A stretch of DNA of 42,122 bases from Desulforamulus aquiferis (GCA_004143605.1 AWVY01000002.1:52018-94139), one strand, 5' to 3'; shown: positions 9,054-20,398, counted from the stretch's first letter. Made by a program: numbers and translations. The notes: a model not told the origin generated them from the sequence alone.

Positions 9054-11069
9054 ATGGAATTTAAACTTAAATCCCCCTTTAGCCCCCGGGGTGATCAGCC
9101 GGCAGCCATCAAAGGATTGGTTCAGGGGCTTCAGCAGGGTATCAAGCACCAAACCCTATTAGGGGCCACTGGAACGGGTAAGACCTTTACCATGGCGAAT
9201 ATTATTCAGCAGGTGCAGCGTCCTACCTTGATATTGGCGCCAAATAAGACGCTGGCAGCTCAACTTTGCAGTGAATTTAAGGAGTTTTTTCCCGAGAACT
9301 CTGTGGAATATTTCGTTAGCTACTTTGATTATTACCAGCCCGAGGCCTATATTCCCCATACTGATACCTACATTGAGAAGGATTCCTCCCTTAATGATGA
9401 GATAGACAAGCTGAGGCACTCGGCCACCACCGCCCTGCTGGAGCGCAGGGATGTAATTATTGTGGCCAGTGTTTCCTGCATTTACGGCCTGGGTAATCCC
9501 GAGGCCTATCGGGATTTAGTTCTTTCTCTGCGGGTAGGCGGCACCTATGAAAGGGATGCCATCCTGCGTAAGCTGGTAGACATACAATATGAGCGCAACG
9601 ACATCAACTTTAGCCGGGGGAAATTCCGGGTCAGGGGTGATGTTATTGAGATATTCCCGGCCAACGCCAGTGAGCGGGCCCTTAGGGTTGAGATGTTCGG
9701 GGATGAAGTGGAGCGGCTGTTAGAGGTGGATGTGCTTACAGGGGAAATCATTGGCCAGCGGCAGCATATAGCCGTTTTCCCGGCCAGTCACTTTGTAACC
9801 GATGAAGATAACATTAAGAAGGCCATTGCCGCCATTGAAATTGAATTGGAGCAGCGGCTAAAGGAGCTCAGGGCTGCAGAAAAACTTCTGGAGGCCCAGC
9901 GCTTGGAGCAGAGAACACGCTATGACCTGGAAATGATGGCAGAGGTGGGTTTCTGCTCGGGTATTGAGAACTACTCCCGCCACCTAACCGGACGGGCTCC
10001 GGGGGAAGCACCCTATACACTGCTGGACTTTTTCCCGAGGATTGGCTGATAATTATTGATGAGTCCCATGTGGCGGTACCCCAGATTGGGGGTATGTACG
10101 AGGGTGACAGATCCCGAAAGACAGTCCTGGTGGAGCATGGCTTTCGCCTGCCCTCGGCCCTGGATAACCGTCCCCTTAAGTTCCCTGAGTTTGAGCATAA
10201 GGTAACCCAGGCGGTTTACGTATCGGCTACCCCCGGCAAATATGAGTTTGAGCATAGTACCCAGGTGGTGGAACAAATTATTAGGCCCACAGGGCTGGTG
10301 GACCCGGTTATTTCTGTAAGACCCACCAAGGGTCAGATTGATGACCTGTTGGGCGAAATAAGACTTAGGGTGGAGCGGGACGAGCGGGTGCTGGTTACAA
10401 CTCTGACTAAGAAGATGGCGGAGGATTTAACGGATTATTTCAAGGAGCATGGCGTAAAGGTACGCTATCTCCACTCGGATATTGGCACCATTGAGCGTAT
10501 GGAGATTTTACGGGATCTGCGGCTGGGTGAGTTTGACGTGCTGGTGGGCATTAACCTGCTGCGGGAGGGGCTTGATTTACCTGAGGTCAGTTTGGTGGCC
10601 ATACTGGATGCCGATAAGGAAGGCTATCTCAGGTCAGAGCGCTCCCTGATTCAGACCATCGGCAGGGCAGCCCGAAATTCCGAGGGCACTGTGATTATGT
10701 ATGCTGATAAAATGACTGACTCCATGAAAAAGGCCATGGGGGAAACAGAAAGACGCCGTAAAATACAAACCGAGTATAATATCAAGCATGGAATTACCCC
10801 GGAAACTGTTCGTAAGGCGGTAAGGGATATTATTGAGCCACCAGGGCTGCGGAGGAGCAGGCACCTATGTGGCCAAGCCTAAGACGGGTAAGCTTACAAA
10901 AACTGAGCTAAAGAAGCTCATTGCCAAGCTGGAGAAGGAAATGAAGGAATCTGCCCGCCATCTGGAATTTGAGAGGGCTGCCAAGCTTCGGGATGCCTTA
11001 ATAGAACTGAGGCTGCAGTTAAGGGGAGATAAGGATATCAAACCAGCCATACCAGAGGTAGTAGAGTAA
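9054..11069 (+). CDS. uvrB: excinuclease ABC subunit B
   Basis: Damage-verifying helicase-like subunit of nucleotide excision repair. Restored length is about 672 residues: Walker [10 protein letters not shown] (about residue 41), the beta-hairpin region [10 protein letters not shown], helicase motif D-E-S-H, motif [11 protein letters not shown], and the C-terminal UVR/UvrC-binding motif (F-E-R-A-A-K-L-R-D). ATG 9054 gives the standard N-terminus M-E-F-K-L-K-S-P-F; the frame extends upstream but without family similarity. Three one-base losses: 10034-10036, 10838 and 10863. Next gene is uvrA after a terminator-like hairpin. Confidence 0.95.
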
Positions 11070-11078
11070 CAGGACACG

Positions 11079-11099
11079 AGCACCCAGCAGGGTGCTTTG
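11079..11099 (+). terminator. hairpin after uvrB
   Basis: AGCACCC-AGCA-GGGTGCT followed by TTGCTAATT, 10 bases after the uvrB stop. The stem is only 7 bp and the T tract is poor, so some read-through into uvrA is likely. Confidence 0.5.
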
Positions 11100-11228
11100 C
11101 TAATTATAGGTAGCTAAATCTTACAAAAACCGTACAAATGTTTGGTTTTCGTTGTATTTTAATCCCAGATAAAGTATATTAGGATCATTGATTTTAAGTA
11201 AATTAATAAACCAAAAAGGAGTAAGACC

Positions 11229-14098
11229 ATGCAGGATAAGATTATGGTGCGGGGTGCCCGTGCCCATAACTTAAAAAACATAGATGTGGAAATTCCAAGG
11301 GACAAGCTGGTGGTTATCACCGGATTGTCCGGCTCAGGAAAATCCTCTCTGGCCTTTGACACCATATATGCCGAAGGGCAGCGCCGTTATGTGGAGTCCC
11401 TGTCTGCCTATGCCCGTCAGTTCCTGGGGCAGATGAATAAGCCCGATGTGGACTACATAGAGGCTTGTCACCGGCCATTTCTATTGATCAAAAAACCACC
11501 AGCCATAACCCCCGCTCCACCGTAGGAACGGTCACTGAGATTTATGATTACCTTAGACTGCTTTTTGCCCGGGCAGGACGGGCCCATTGCCCCAATTGCG
11601 GCAAACCCATTGCCCAGCAAACAGTCCAGCAAATGGTGGACCAGCTTATGGAGATGCCCGAGGGCACAAAGCTTCAATTGCTGGCCCCTGTGGTCCGGGG
11701 TAAGAAGGGTGAGCATGTTAAGATCTTTGAAGATATTCGCAAGAATGGTTTTGTGAGGGTCAGGGTGGATGGGGAAATCTACGAGGTCACTGAGCCCCCT
11801 GAGCTGGATAAAAAGAAGAAGCACACCATTGAAATTGTGGTGGACAGAATTATCATTCGTCCTGGCAGTGAGAAGAGACTAGCCGATTCTATGGAGACAG
11901 CCTCAAGCAGAGCGAGGGGGTTGTGGTGGCGGCAGTTGTGGATGGTGATGAGTTTACCTTTTCGGAAAATTTTGCTTGTATTGAATGCGGCATTAACATA
12001 AGTGAAATCAGCCCCAGGCTTTTTTCCTTTAACAGCCCCCATGGTGCTTGTCCCCAGTGTACTGGCCTAGGGATTTATCAAGAATTTGATCCCGATCTGA
12101 TTATTCCTGACCGCACCAAGAGTGTTATGCAGGGGGCCATAGAGGGATGGCACAAGGGTCAAACTGCTGCCGGTTATTTAGCGGGAGTTGCTGAGAAATA
12201 TGGCTTTAGCTTGGATACACCAGTTGAGGCTCTAGATCCAAAGCAGCTCAAATATATACTTTACGGCACCGGGAGTGAGAAGATTAATTTTAACTTCCGG
12301 GATGGCTATGGCAACATGCACAGGTATGTTGTGCCTTTGAAGGGTTATAGGCAACCTGTCCAGGCGTTATCGGGAGACCCAATCGGAAATGATGCGGGAA
12401 GAATTTGAGAAATACATGAGTGTTAAGCCCTGCCCGGGCTGCAAGGGGGCCCGCCTGAAGCCTGAGGCCCTGGCAGTGAGGGTGGGGGGTAAGAATATTT
12501 CTGAGGTTACCGCCCTTTCGGTGGTGGAAGCGGTGAAATTCTTTGTCTCTTTAGACCTGACCCAGAGGGAGCAGCTTATTGCCAAGCAGATATTGAAGGA
12601 GATTAACGAACGTCTGGGCTTCCTGGTGAACGTTGGACTTGATTATTTGACCCTGGGCAGATCTGCCGGTACTTTCCGGGGGAGAGGCCCAGCGCATCCG
12701 GCTGGCCACCCAGATTGGCTCAGGCCTGATGGGCGTCCTCTATATACTGGACGAGCCAAGTATTGGCCTGCACCAGAGGGATAACCAAAGGCTAATTGCT
12801 ACCCTTGAGCGACTTCGCAACCTTGGCAACACCTTGATTGTGGTGGAGCACGACGAGGATACCATCAGGGTGGCGGACCATGTCATTGATATTGGCCCCA
12901 GGGCCGGGCGCATGGCGGCCAGGTGGTGGCCTGCGGCACCATGGAGGAAATAATGCAGGTGCCCGAGTCTTTAACCGGACAGTACTTGAGCGGCAGTAAA
13001 TACATTCCGGTACCCTTGTCCAGGCGTCAGGGCAAGGATAAGAGTCTGGTGGTGGAGGGTGCTGCAGCTAACAACTTAAAGAATATTAATGTTGAGTTTC
13101 CCCTGGGTGTATTTACCTGTGTTACCGGAGTTTCCGGTTCCGGTAAAAGCACCCTGGTGAATGAGATACTTTATAAAGCGCTGGCCCACCGTTTACACCG
13201 GGCTAAGGATAAGCCGGGGGAGCACAGGGCTATTAACGGTATCGGTCAGTTGGAAAAGGTTATTGATGTAAACCAGTCTCCCATTGGGAGGACCCCCAGG
13301 TCAAATCCAGCCACCTATACAGGTGTGTTTAACGACATCCGGGAATTATTTACCCAGATGCCCGAGGCCAAGGTTCGGGGCTATAAGCCGGGCCGGTTTA
13401 GCTTTAATGTTAAGGGGGGCAGATGTGAGGCCTGCCAGGGGGATGGCATCATCAAGATTGAGATGCACTTTTTGCCCGACGTCTATGTGCCCTGTGAGGT
13501 GTGCAAGGGGCTGCGCTATAACAGGGAGACCCTGGAGGTAAAGTACAAGGGCAAGAGTATTGCCGATGTCCTTAGTATGGAGGTAGACCAGGCTGTTGAC
13601 TTCTTCGCCAATATGCCTAAGATTCACCGCAGGCTAAAAACCTCCAGGATGTGGCTTAGGCTATGTTCGCCTGGGCCAGCCGGCACCAGAGTTATCCGGA
13701 GGGGAGGCCCAGCGGGTAAAGCTGGCCACCGAGCTTAGCCGCAGGACCAACGGAGGCACCATATATATCCTGGACGAGCCCACCACCGGGCTGCACACCG
13801 CCGACATCGCCCGGCTTCTGGAGGTGCTGCACAGGTTGGTGGATAACGGCAGCACGGTAATAGTCATTGAGCACAATCTTGATGTGATCAAAACAGCAGA
13901 TCATTTGATAGACCTTGGACCGAGGGAGGGGATAAGGGCGGCACCGTGGTGGCCACCGGAACCCCAGAGGAGGTTTGTGCTATCCCGACATCCTACACCG
14001 GGCAGTTCCTCAAACCTGTGTTGGAGCGGGACCGCCAGCGCACCGTGTCCGGCTTGGAAGCAGAAGTTAACGACAGGTGCCAGGCACCTTGTCGTTAA
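11229..14098 (+). CDS. uvrA: excinuclease ABC subunit A
   Basis: DNA-damage-recognition ATPase. Restored length is about 959 residues with two ABC modules: first Walker [10 protein letters not shown] (about residue 32) and [10 protein letters not shown], second Walker [10 protein letters not shown] and [10 protein letters not shown]. Zinc-finger cysteines are visible (C-P-N-C, C-I-E-C...C-P-Q-C, C-E-A-C...C-E-V-C). ATG 11229 follows AAAAGGAGT. Nine break sites: 11462, 11901, 12337, 12343, about 12673 (two bases), 12911, 13641, 13653 and 13920, all losses. The last 11 codons and the stop are encoded by a REP-like palindrome (14064-14101), so the C-terminal tail is unusual. Confidence 0.95.
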
Positions 14099-14101
14099 CT
14101 T
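14064..14101. repeat. REP-like palindrome A at the uvrA 3' end
   Basis: AAGTTAACGACA-GGTGCC / GGCACC-TTGTCGTTAACTT: a near-perfect inverted repeat with one unpaired A, centred on the A at 14082. It shares the TTAACG outer arm and a CAGGCACC core with palindrome B at 15467-15511. It provides the last codons and the TAA (14096-14098) of uvrA and could act as a transcript 3' end. It resembles the non-autonomous REP palindromes mobilised by TnpA-REP (Y1) transposases, but no such transposase is in the window. Confidence 0.7.
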
Positions 14102-14137
14102 AAACAAATTAGCATACACTTTCCAGGAGGTATATAT

Positions 14138-15471
14138 ATGGCCTGGTTTGAGCCAATAAATGAAAAATCCAGACAGAGGATTTATTTAGAACTAAGGGAT
14201 AATTCTCACCCGGATGTCTTTTTCTATGTAATGGTGGTTCTTTCAGCCACCATAGCCACCTTTGGGTTGCTCATGAATAGTGTGGCTGTCATCATCGGAG
14301 CAATGTTAATAGCCCCTCTGATGACTCCAATTGTTGCCGGTTCCTTAGCCATTACCTTGGCTAACACACGTTTATTGAGAAGTTCAGCTAAGGCAGAGGT
14401 AACTGGGATTATGCTGGCGGTAACCATCGCCGTATTTCTGACACTACTTTCACCAACTAAGGAATTAAATGCGGAAATCCTTGCTCGAACCCAGCCCACC
14501 TTGATTGACCTGGTAATAGCCCTAGCATCCGGTGCTGCCGGTGCCTATGCCATGTGCTTTCGGCCGGGCAGTGCTGCCCTGCGGGAGTTGCCATTGCCAC
14601 AGCCCTGATGCCCCCCCTTTGCGTGGTGGGCATAGGACTTGCCCTTGGCAATAGCAGTGTGGCCGGAGGGGCCTTTCTCCTATTTTTGGCTAACCTTATT
14701 GCCATAAGTATAGCTAGCTCCGGGGTTTTTAGACTGGCTGGCTTTACTTCTCGTTTTATCCATCATTCTGAAAGTGATCACATCCCCTTCTTCAAAAATA
14801 GACTGGTACTTTCCCTTACACTTCTGGTGTTGATATCTATCCCCCTGGTAGGGATTATGAAGGAAGCGGTTAACCATACCAACACAGAAAAGCTGATTAA
14901 ACATACTTTGACTGAGAGTATGGCAATATTACCTGGTACCGATTTAACGGATGTTAGCTTTCAGGACAAGAAAGATGACTTTGTAGTGCGGGCAGTTCTG
15001 AGATCAAGTAATATAATTAAGCCGGAACACGTTCGCCAGTTGGAAAATGTTTTGGAATATAAACTGGCAAGGCCGGTAACCCTTAATACGCAGGTGGTAC
15101 TGATTCAAGATGTCAATACTGAAACTTCTACCAGTGCCTACGCAGAGCTATTACCACAGGAAAAGGATACCACGACTCCAGTGCTGGCAGTGGGAGGTAC
15201 AGTTCCCGAGGAAATAATTGAGACAGTTGTTCAGGAGAAAGTGGCCCTGTTGCCCGAGTATATACTTACGGACTTTACCCTAAGCTATCAACGGAGCAAC
15301 GGAACCTACATAGTTAACCTATATTTACAAGGACCGGAGGAACTGGATGATAAGTTTAGGCTTACCATTGGCCGGATTCTTGAAGAAAGACTTAAAAGGC
15401 GTGTAATCGTGGGAATTACCTTTCACCAAATGTCCTTTGAGACTTCCCTCAACACCAATGAAATCAAATAA
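14138..15471 (+). CDS. DUF389 family polytopic membrane protein
   Basis: Restored length is about 444 residues. The N-terminal half is very hydrophobic, with the DUF389 signature [19 protein letters not shown], the A-S-G-A-A-G-A-Y-A stretch and [16 protein letters not shown]. The C-terminal half (about residues 260-444) is soluble and mixed alpha/beta. The biochemical role of the family is not established as far as I know. One break at about 14582 (one C short). ATG 14138 has CAGGAGG 9 nt upstream. The gene is flanked on both sides by related REP-like palindromes, and separates uvrA from uvrC together with the next operon. Confidence 0.85.
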
Positions 15472-15511
15472 GTTAACGGTACGGTGACAGGCACCGTACC
15501 GTTAACTTATT
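15467..15511. repeat. REP-like palindrome B between convergent genes
   Basis: A perfect 20-bp stem AATAAGTTAACGGTACGGTG (15467-15486) / its reverse complement (15492-15511) with loop ACAGG. The left foot contains the stop of the DUF389 gene and the right foot contains the stop region of the minus-strand permease gene, so it probably serves as a bidirectional terminator. Sequence kinship to palindrome A (TTAACG arm, CAGGCACC core) suggests a shared mobile origin. Confidence 0.75.
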
Positions 15512-16661
15512 GTTTGGTGTATTGTCGGTTAAAGCAGCAGATGGCCAGGGGTAGTAGAAATGTGGTAAGGCTGGCTAGGATCAGGATGTTGGGGAGAACC
15601 TGGGGTAGATCTATGCCCATGAGGGCGATGTCGCGCACGTCCGTAACTAAATAGGTAAGGGGTAGGGCGGCGGATATTAGTTTGGCTGCCAGGGGCATTG
15701 CTTCCACCGGCCAGGTAAAGCCGGAGAAAAGGAAGGAGGGTATGCAACCAGCATGGCAATCTGGGTTGCTTCCAACTCATTCTTGCAAATGAGGGAGAGA
15801 AAGATCCCAATGGTCAGGATTGAAAGCATGAATACCACTAGCAGCAGTTCCAGGACTAAGAAGCTTCCACGGAAGGGTACTTGGAACAGGTTGAAGCAAA
15901 GTAACAGTACTAGATTAGCACTAATCAGGTTGATCAAAAAATAGGGTATCATTTTACCCAGCACTACCTGGTAGCTGCGGTAGCCGCTAGCCACCAGTTC
16001 TTTAAGGGTGCCCAGTTCCTTCTCCCTGGCAATGGCTACGGCCATGTAAAGCAAGACTATCTGTTGTATGGCGGTGCAGGCTAAGCTACCAGCAAAAAGT
16101 TTGTATAGTTAAAGGTTGGATTATACCACACCCTGAGGCGATAGCTTAGGGGAAGGGCTGTAGAACTGGCCTTTTCCGGCAGCAGTCCTTGACCTTCCAG
16201 GGATTTAATGCTGATGCCGGCAGAAAGGGTGGATATAATTTCGTTAGCAGCTGACATGACTGAATTGCTATATAACATGTTAGAACCATTTACCACCACC
16301 AGCACCTGGGAGCCTTTGCCCTTTTTTATTTGTGAATCCAGGTCCGGGGGAAGTACCACAGCGGCCATAACTTCCCTGTGATCCAGCATTTTCTGCAGTT
16401 GCTCCTCACTCTGCACCAGCCTAGAACGTCAAATTTTTCCGAGTCTCTAAAGGCCTGAATTACCATCCTGCTGGTGGCAGTTTGATTATAGTCCAATACT
16501 ACAGTGCTGATATTTTTAATGACATGATTACTGTACATAATCCCGAACATTAACAGATACAGGGTGGGAATAAAACACATAATCAATAGTAACCTTCTAT
16601 TGCCCTTCATGTACTGCCATTCTCTGGCAGCCACTGCAAGAAGTTTGCTCACTTCATTCAC
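15507..16661 (-). CDS. ABC-2 type exporter permease (YhhJ/YbhR-like)
   Basis: Membrane subunit of a type-2 ABC exporter, restored to about 385 residues. One N-terminal helix (L-L-L-I-M-C-F-I-P-T-L-Y-L-L-M-F-G) is followed by a large outside domain (about residues 45-190) and five C-terminal helices, the pattern of ABC2_membrane_3 proteins. Motif Y-M-A-V-A-I-A-R-E-K-E-L-G-T-L is the usual cytoplasmic E-R/K-E-x-G-T-L coupling segment. Breaks near 16421, 16089 and 15739, one base each. It overlaps nothing but lies 8 bp after the HlyD gene; same operon as tetR and hlyD. No ATP-binding subunit is encoded nearby. Confidence 0.85.
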
Positions 16662-16669
16662 CTCCCGGC

Positions 16670-17669
16670 TTAATCAAAATTTACACTGACATTCATACCG
16701 GGACGAAGCTCGGCGGAGTTTACCCTGATTTTAACGTTATATGTAACAATGTCCTTTTCACCCCGGTCGTTGGTGGCCCTGGTGGTGGCAAATTCGGGCT
16801 TTCTGCTGATATCTACAATCTTTCCTGTAAAGGTTTTGTCGGGGAGATTTAGGGCCGTAAGGGTAGCCTCATTGCCTTCGCTAACCTTATCTAAAATTGA
16901 CTGTTCTACCTTGACATTAACCCAGTTTTCCTCATAATCAGTTACTGTCATCAGGGGCAGCCCGGTGGAAACCAGCTCTCCCTGCTCCACATTAATTGAA
17001 GTAATTACCCTGAGCAGGGGGCCTTGATCAGGGTTTCTTCCAGATTAATGTGGACCTGTTCTAGATCCGCCTCTGCCTTGATTAAGGCAGCCTCAGCCCG
17101 CTGAATTTCTGCCTGGTAGACATCCACCTGCAGCAGGGCGGCCTTTGCCTTGGCGAGGTTTCCTTCGGCCTTGGTAACCGCTGCCTGGGCAGTTTTATAG
17201 TCCTTTTCTGCCTTATCCAGCTCCAGGTCAGATATAGCCTGGGCCTTGTGCAATTCGGCTATCCGCTGGTAAGTTTTGCTGGCTAAAGCCTCTGCTGCCA
17301 GGGCCTCGGACAGAAGACCTTCGGCGGACTGAATGTCGGCGGCGGTACTTCCCTGGTACAGGTTAGTGGTGGCAGTGGCCTTAGCTATATCCCCCTTGGC
17401 GGCGGCAATGCCGGCCAGGGCCTGGGATTCCCGGCTTTTTAACTCTTGATCGTCGATCTTTGCCAACACATCTCCTGCCTGTACCCTTTGGCCGTCTTGA
17501 ACCAGCAATTCTATGACCCGTCCGGGAATCTTGGTATTTACATCCACTTCCCGGGCCTCCACAATGCCGGTAATGCTGCTTACTGTTGTCCCTTGATTGG
17601 AACAGCCGCTGATTAAAAGAATTATGGATAGGATTAGCAGCCGGATAGGTGCTTTTTAATTGGAATCAT
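16670..17669 (-). CDS. HlyD-family membrane fusion lipoprotein
   Basis: Periplasmic-adaptor-type subunit linked to ABC-2 exporters. Restored length is about 333 residues. With one G restored at 17652 the N-terminus becomes a lipoprotein signal peptide with lipobox L-I-S-G-C (Cys about residue 22), giving an outer-leaflet anchor suited to a Gram-positive. Then come a biotinyl-lipoyl half-motif (V-Q-D-G-Q-R-V-Q-A-G-D-V-L-A-K-I-D), a long Ala/Glu/Lys coiled-coil hairpin (about 70-190) and the second lipoyl half plus beta-barrel (E-Q-G-E-L-V-S-T-G). Second break at 17008-17010. Its ATG overlaps the tetR stop by 14 nt, so the two are translationally coupled. Confidence 0.88.
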
Positions 17670-18303
17670 TTACACAGTCCTCCCTATGGGTAAGAATTCC
17701 ATTGAAGACAAAATCAATGACATGCTGCAAGCGAGACTCCAGCATATCTTCAGACATCATATCCCGGGACCACATATGCTGAACCAGCTCCCTGCGGGTG
17801 AAATAAACCAGGCATAGGGAGTGGATGCTTAGTAGCACCTGGCGAATATCCAAATCGGCCCTAAAGACTCCCTTTTCAATGCCCTCATGGATTATTTCCC
17901 CCAGGTTGGCCTGGGTCAGCTCTAAAAATTGGGGCAGCACTTTACTGCCAAAGCGTCCCCTGTTCAGGCTTCCCAGCTCACTAGCCGAACAAACTGCTCA
18001 TCGCTGGCTAAGAAATAGAAGTAACTGCGCAGGCCCTTACTGCGTTTTCCATGGGGTCGTCCCCTGGGATGTAGGTTTCTTGACCTAGGTCATTGATTTT
18101 ATTGTAATTGTGGCGCAGCACCTCCACGTAAAGGTTCTCCTTGCTGCCAAAGTAGTGGTAGATCATCCTCTTATTTATCTCAGCAGACCTGGCAATATCA
18201 TCAACCTGGCCCCATCCAAGCCCTTATGGGAGAAAATTTCTGCTGCTGCAAGGAGAATGCGGTTCTTACTGTCCTCTGAGCGGCTGAATTCTTTATTACT
18301 CAT
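17656..18303 (-). CDS. TetR/AcrR family transcriptional regulator
   Basis: Probable local repressor of the exporter operon. Restored length is about 216 residues. The N-terminal helix-turn-helix reads R-I-L-L-A-A-A-E-I-F-S-H-K-G-L-D-G-A-R-V-D-D-I-A-R-S-A, then N-K-R-M-I-Y-H-Y-F-G-S-K-E-N-L-Y, the standard TetR_N pattern; the C-terminal ligand domain is divergent as usual. Three breaks near 18205, about 18041 (least certain) and 17971. AGGAGGT lies 8 nt before the ATG. A 20-bp perfect palindrome sits 22 bp upstream of the start and is the likely operator. Confidence 0.88.
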
Positions 18304-18325
18304 TTAAGACCTCCTATGTCCTAAA

Positions 18326-18345
18326 AAGTAACTAACTAGTTACTT
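18326..18345. promoter_or_regulatory. TetR operator palindrome
   Basis: AAGTAACTAACTAGTTACTT: perfect 8-bp half-sites AAGTAACT/AGTTACTT separated by AACT, lying between the tetR promoter and its ATG. Position just downstream of the -10 suits autorepression of the tetR-hlyD-permease operon. Confidence 0.7.
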
Positions 18346-18359
18346 ACCTTTATTTATTA

Positions 18360-18387
18360 ATATTATCCTTCTGCTGCCAATTGTCAA
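18360..18387 (-). promoter_or_regulatory. sigma-A type promoter of the tetR operon
   Basis: On the minus strand, -35 TTGACA (18387-18382), 16-bp spacer, -10 TAATAT (18365-18360). The operator starts 14 bp downstream of the -10, so the start site is within or beside it. Confidence 0.6.
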
Positions 18388-18498
18388 GGTATTTGTTTCT
18401 GTCTCCTTTGGCAAATAATAATATTACGTAATATTAGTTTAAGGAAGGGTTTATTCTTTCTTAATGTAACAATGAAAAAATAAAAATAGGGTTCTCGG

Positions 18499-18528
18499 TT
18501 GGCAATAAAAGTAAAATTAAGATACAAT
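18499..18528 (+). promoter_or_regulatory. candidate promoter of uvrC
   Basis: TTGGCA (18499-18504), 18-bp spacer, TACAAT (18523-18528). The -10 is only 4 bp before the first possible start codon (TTG 18533), which would make the mRNA almost leaderless or push translation to GTG 18539 or TTG 18548. Confidence 0.4.
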
Positions 18529-18532
18529 AACC

Positions 18533-20398
18533 TTGGGGGTGACAGATTTGTCCCTAGGTGATAAGACGAAAAATATTCCTTCCCGCCCCGGGGTTTATCT
18601 ATACAAGGATCATGATGGACAGATAATCTATGTGGGTAAGGCTATATCTTTAAAGAATCGGGTGCGCTCCTATTTTCAGTCCGGGACCAAGTCGGCTAAG
18701 GTTCAGGCTATGCTGCGCCGGGCGACTGATTTGGAATATATTGTGACCGACTCAGAGGTGGAGGCATTAATCCTTGAGAATAACCTGATTAAGGAGCACA
18801 GGCCAAAGTATAATGTGCTGCTCAAGGATGATAAAACTTATCCTTATTTGAAGGTAACCCTAAACGAGGCTTATCCACGGCTTTTGATTACCCGACGGGT
18901 ATTGAAGGATGGAGCCAGGTATTTTGGCCCCTTTACCAATGTGGGGGCTGTTAATGAGACCTTAAAGCTGCTGAAAAAGATATTTCCCCTGAGAACCTGC
19001 AAGCAAAGGGAAATTGCTGAGAGAAACCGCCCCTGCCTGAACTACCATATCAAGAGATGCCTGGGACCCTGCTGTAAATTAGTTGAGGGGCCGCCTTACC
19101 GGGATATGTCAATGAGGTGGTTCTGTTTTTGGAGGGTAGACAGGAGGAGCTGCTCAAAAGGCTGCGGGAGCGCATGGAAGAGGCTGCAGAAAATCTGGAG
19201 TTTGAGCGGGCTGCGGAGCTGAGGGATCAACTTCTGGCTGTACAGAAGGTGGTAGAAAGGCAGAAAATTGTGTCCACCGAGCTGGTGGATCAAGATGTGA
19301 TAGCGTTGGCTAGGGGCTTTGATGAAGCCTGCCTGACGGTCTTTTTTGTTCGGGGGGGCAAGCTCATTGGCCGGGAGCATTATTTTCTGGAGGGGACCGA
19401 CACCCTGGAGAGGGGTGCAATTATGGCGGCCTTTGTCCAGCAGTTTTATGCTCAAACAGAGTATGTACCGGCAGAAATATTAGTTTCTGAGGAAATTGAA
19501 GATATATTGCTTCTCGCCACCTGGCTAACGGGGCTTAGGGGAAGTAAGGTGAATATAAGGACTCCCCGGCGGGAGATAAGCATAAATTAGTTGAGATGGC
19601 TGCCCAAAATGCTTTGCTATCCCTGGAGCAGGCAAGGCTGGAGAGGGAGGCCGGCAGGGATTCCACCGAGGGACCCCTGAAGGAGCTGGCCGCAGCATTA
19701 GGCTTGCCCGGACCACCAGGTAGAATGGAGTGCTATGATATTCCAATACCCAGGGTACGGAATCAGTAGCCTCCATGGTGGTGTTTGTGGATGGCAAGCC
19801 CTGTAGGGAGCAGTATCGCCGTTTTAAAATTCAAACTGTTAAGGGGCCCGATGATTTTGCCTCCATGAGGGAGACCCTAGGGCGCAGGTTTAGAAGGGCC
19901 AGGGAAGAGGAGAACTTACTAAAGACCGGAGAAATGCCCCAGGTGAAGGCAAAATTTTCTCAGCTGCCTGATTTAATAATTATTGACGGAGGAAAGGGGC
20001 AGCTTTCTGCAGCCAGGGAGGCCATGCTGGAGCAGGGCTTCGAGCATATCCCAACCTTCGGCCTGGCCAAGGAGGAGGAACTCCTTTTTAGGCCGGGCAG
20101 CCCAGAGCCTATTCGTTTGGACCGGGACTCCCGGGGCTTAAAATTACTGCAGAGGCTTAGGGATGAAGCCCACCGCTTTGCCCTGACCTATCACCGTAAG
20201 CTGCGGAGTCAGAGAAATCTTAAGTCCCTATTGGATGAAATAGAGGGAATCGGTTCGGTGCGCCGACGGGAATTATATAAGGCCTATAAAAACCTGGAGG
20301 CCATTAAACAGGCCTCGGTAGAGGAACTGGCTAAGGTTCCCGGCATGAATACCCCGGCTGCCGAAGCAGTTTATAAATATTTTCGAGGCACAAATTAA
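18533..20398 (+). CDS. uvrC: excinuclease ABC subunit C
   Basis: Nuclease subunit of nucleotide excision repair that makes both incisions. Restored length is about 622 residues: GIY-YIG domain (P-G-V-Y-L-Y-K-D... I-I-Y-V-G-K-A), a cysteine-bearing segment (C-L-N-Y-H-I-K-R-C-L-G-P-C-C), UVR domain (F-E-R-A-A-E-L-R-D), RNase H-like nuclease domain (E-C-Y-D-I-S-N-T-Q-G, D-L-I-I-I-D-G-G-K-G) and terminal HhH pair (I-E-G-I-G-S-V-R-R-R, K-V-P-G-M). Three breaks: about 19110, 19571-19573 and 19741. Start among TTG 18533, GTG 18539 and TTG 18548 is unsettled. Confidence 0.94.
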
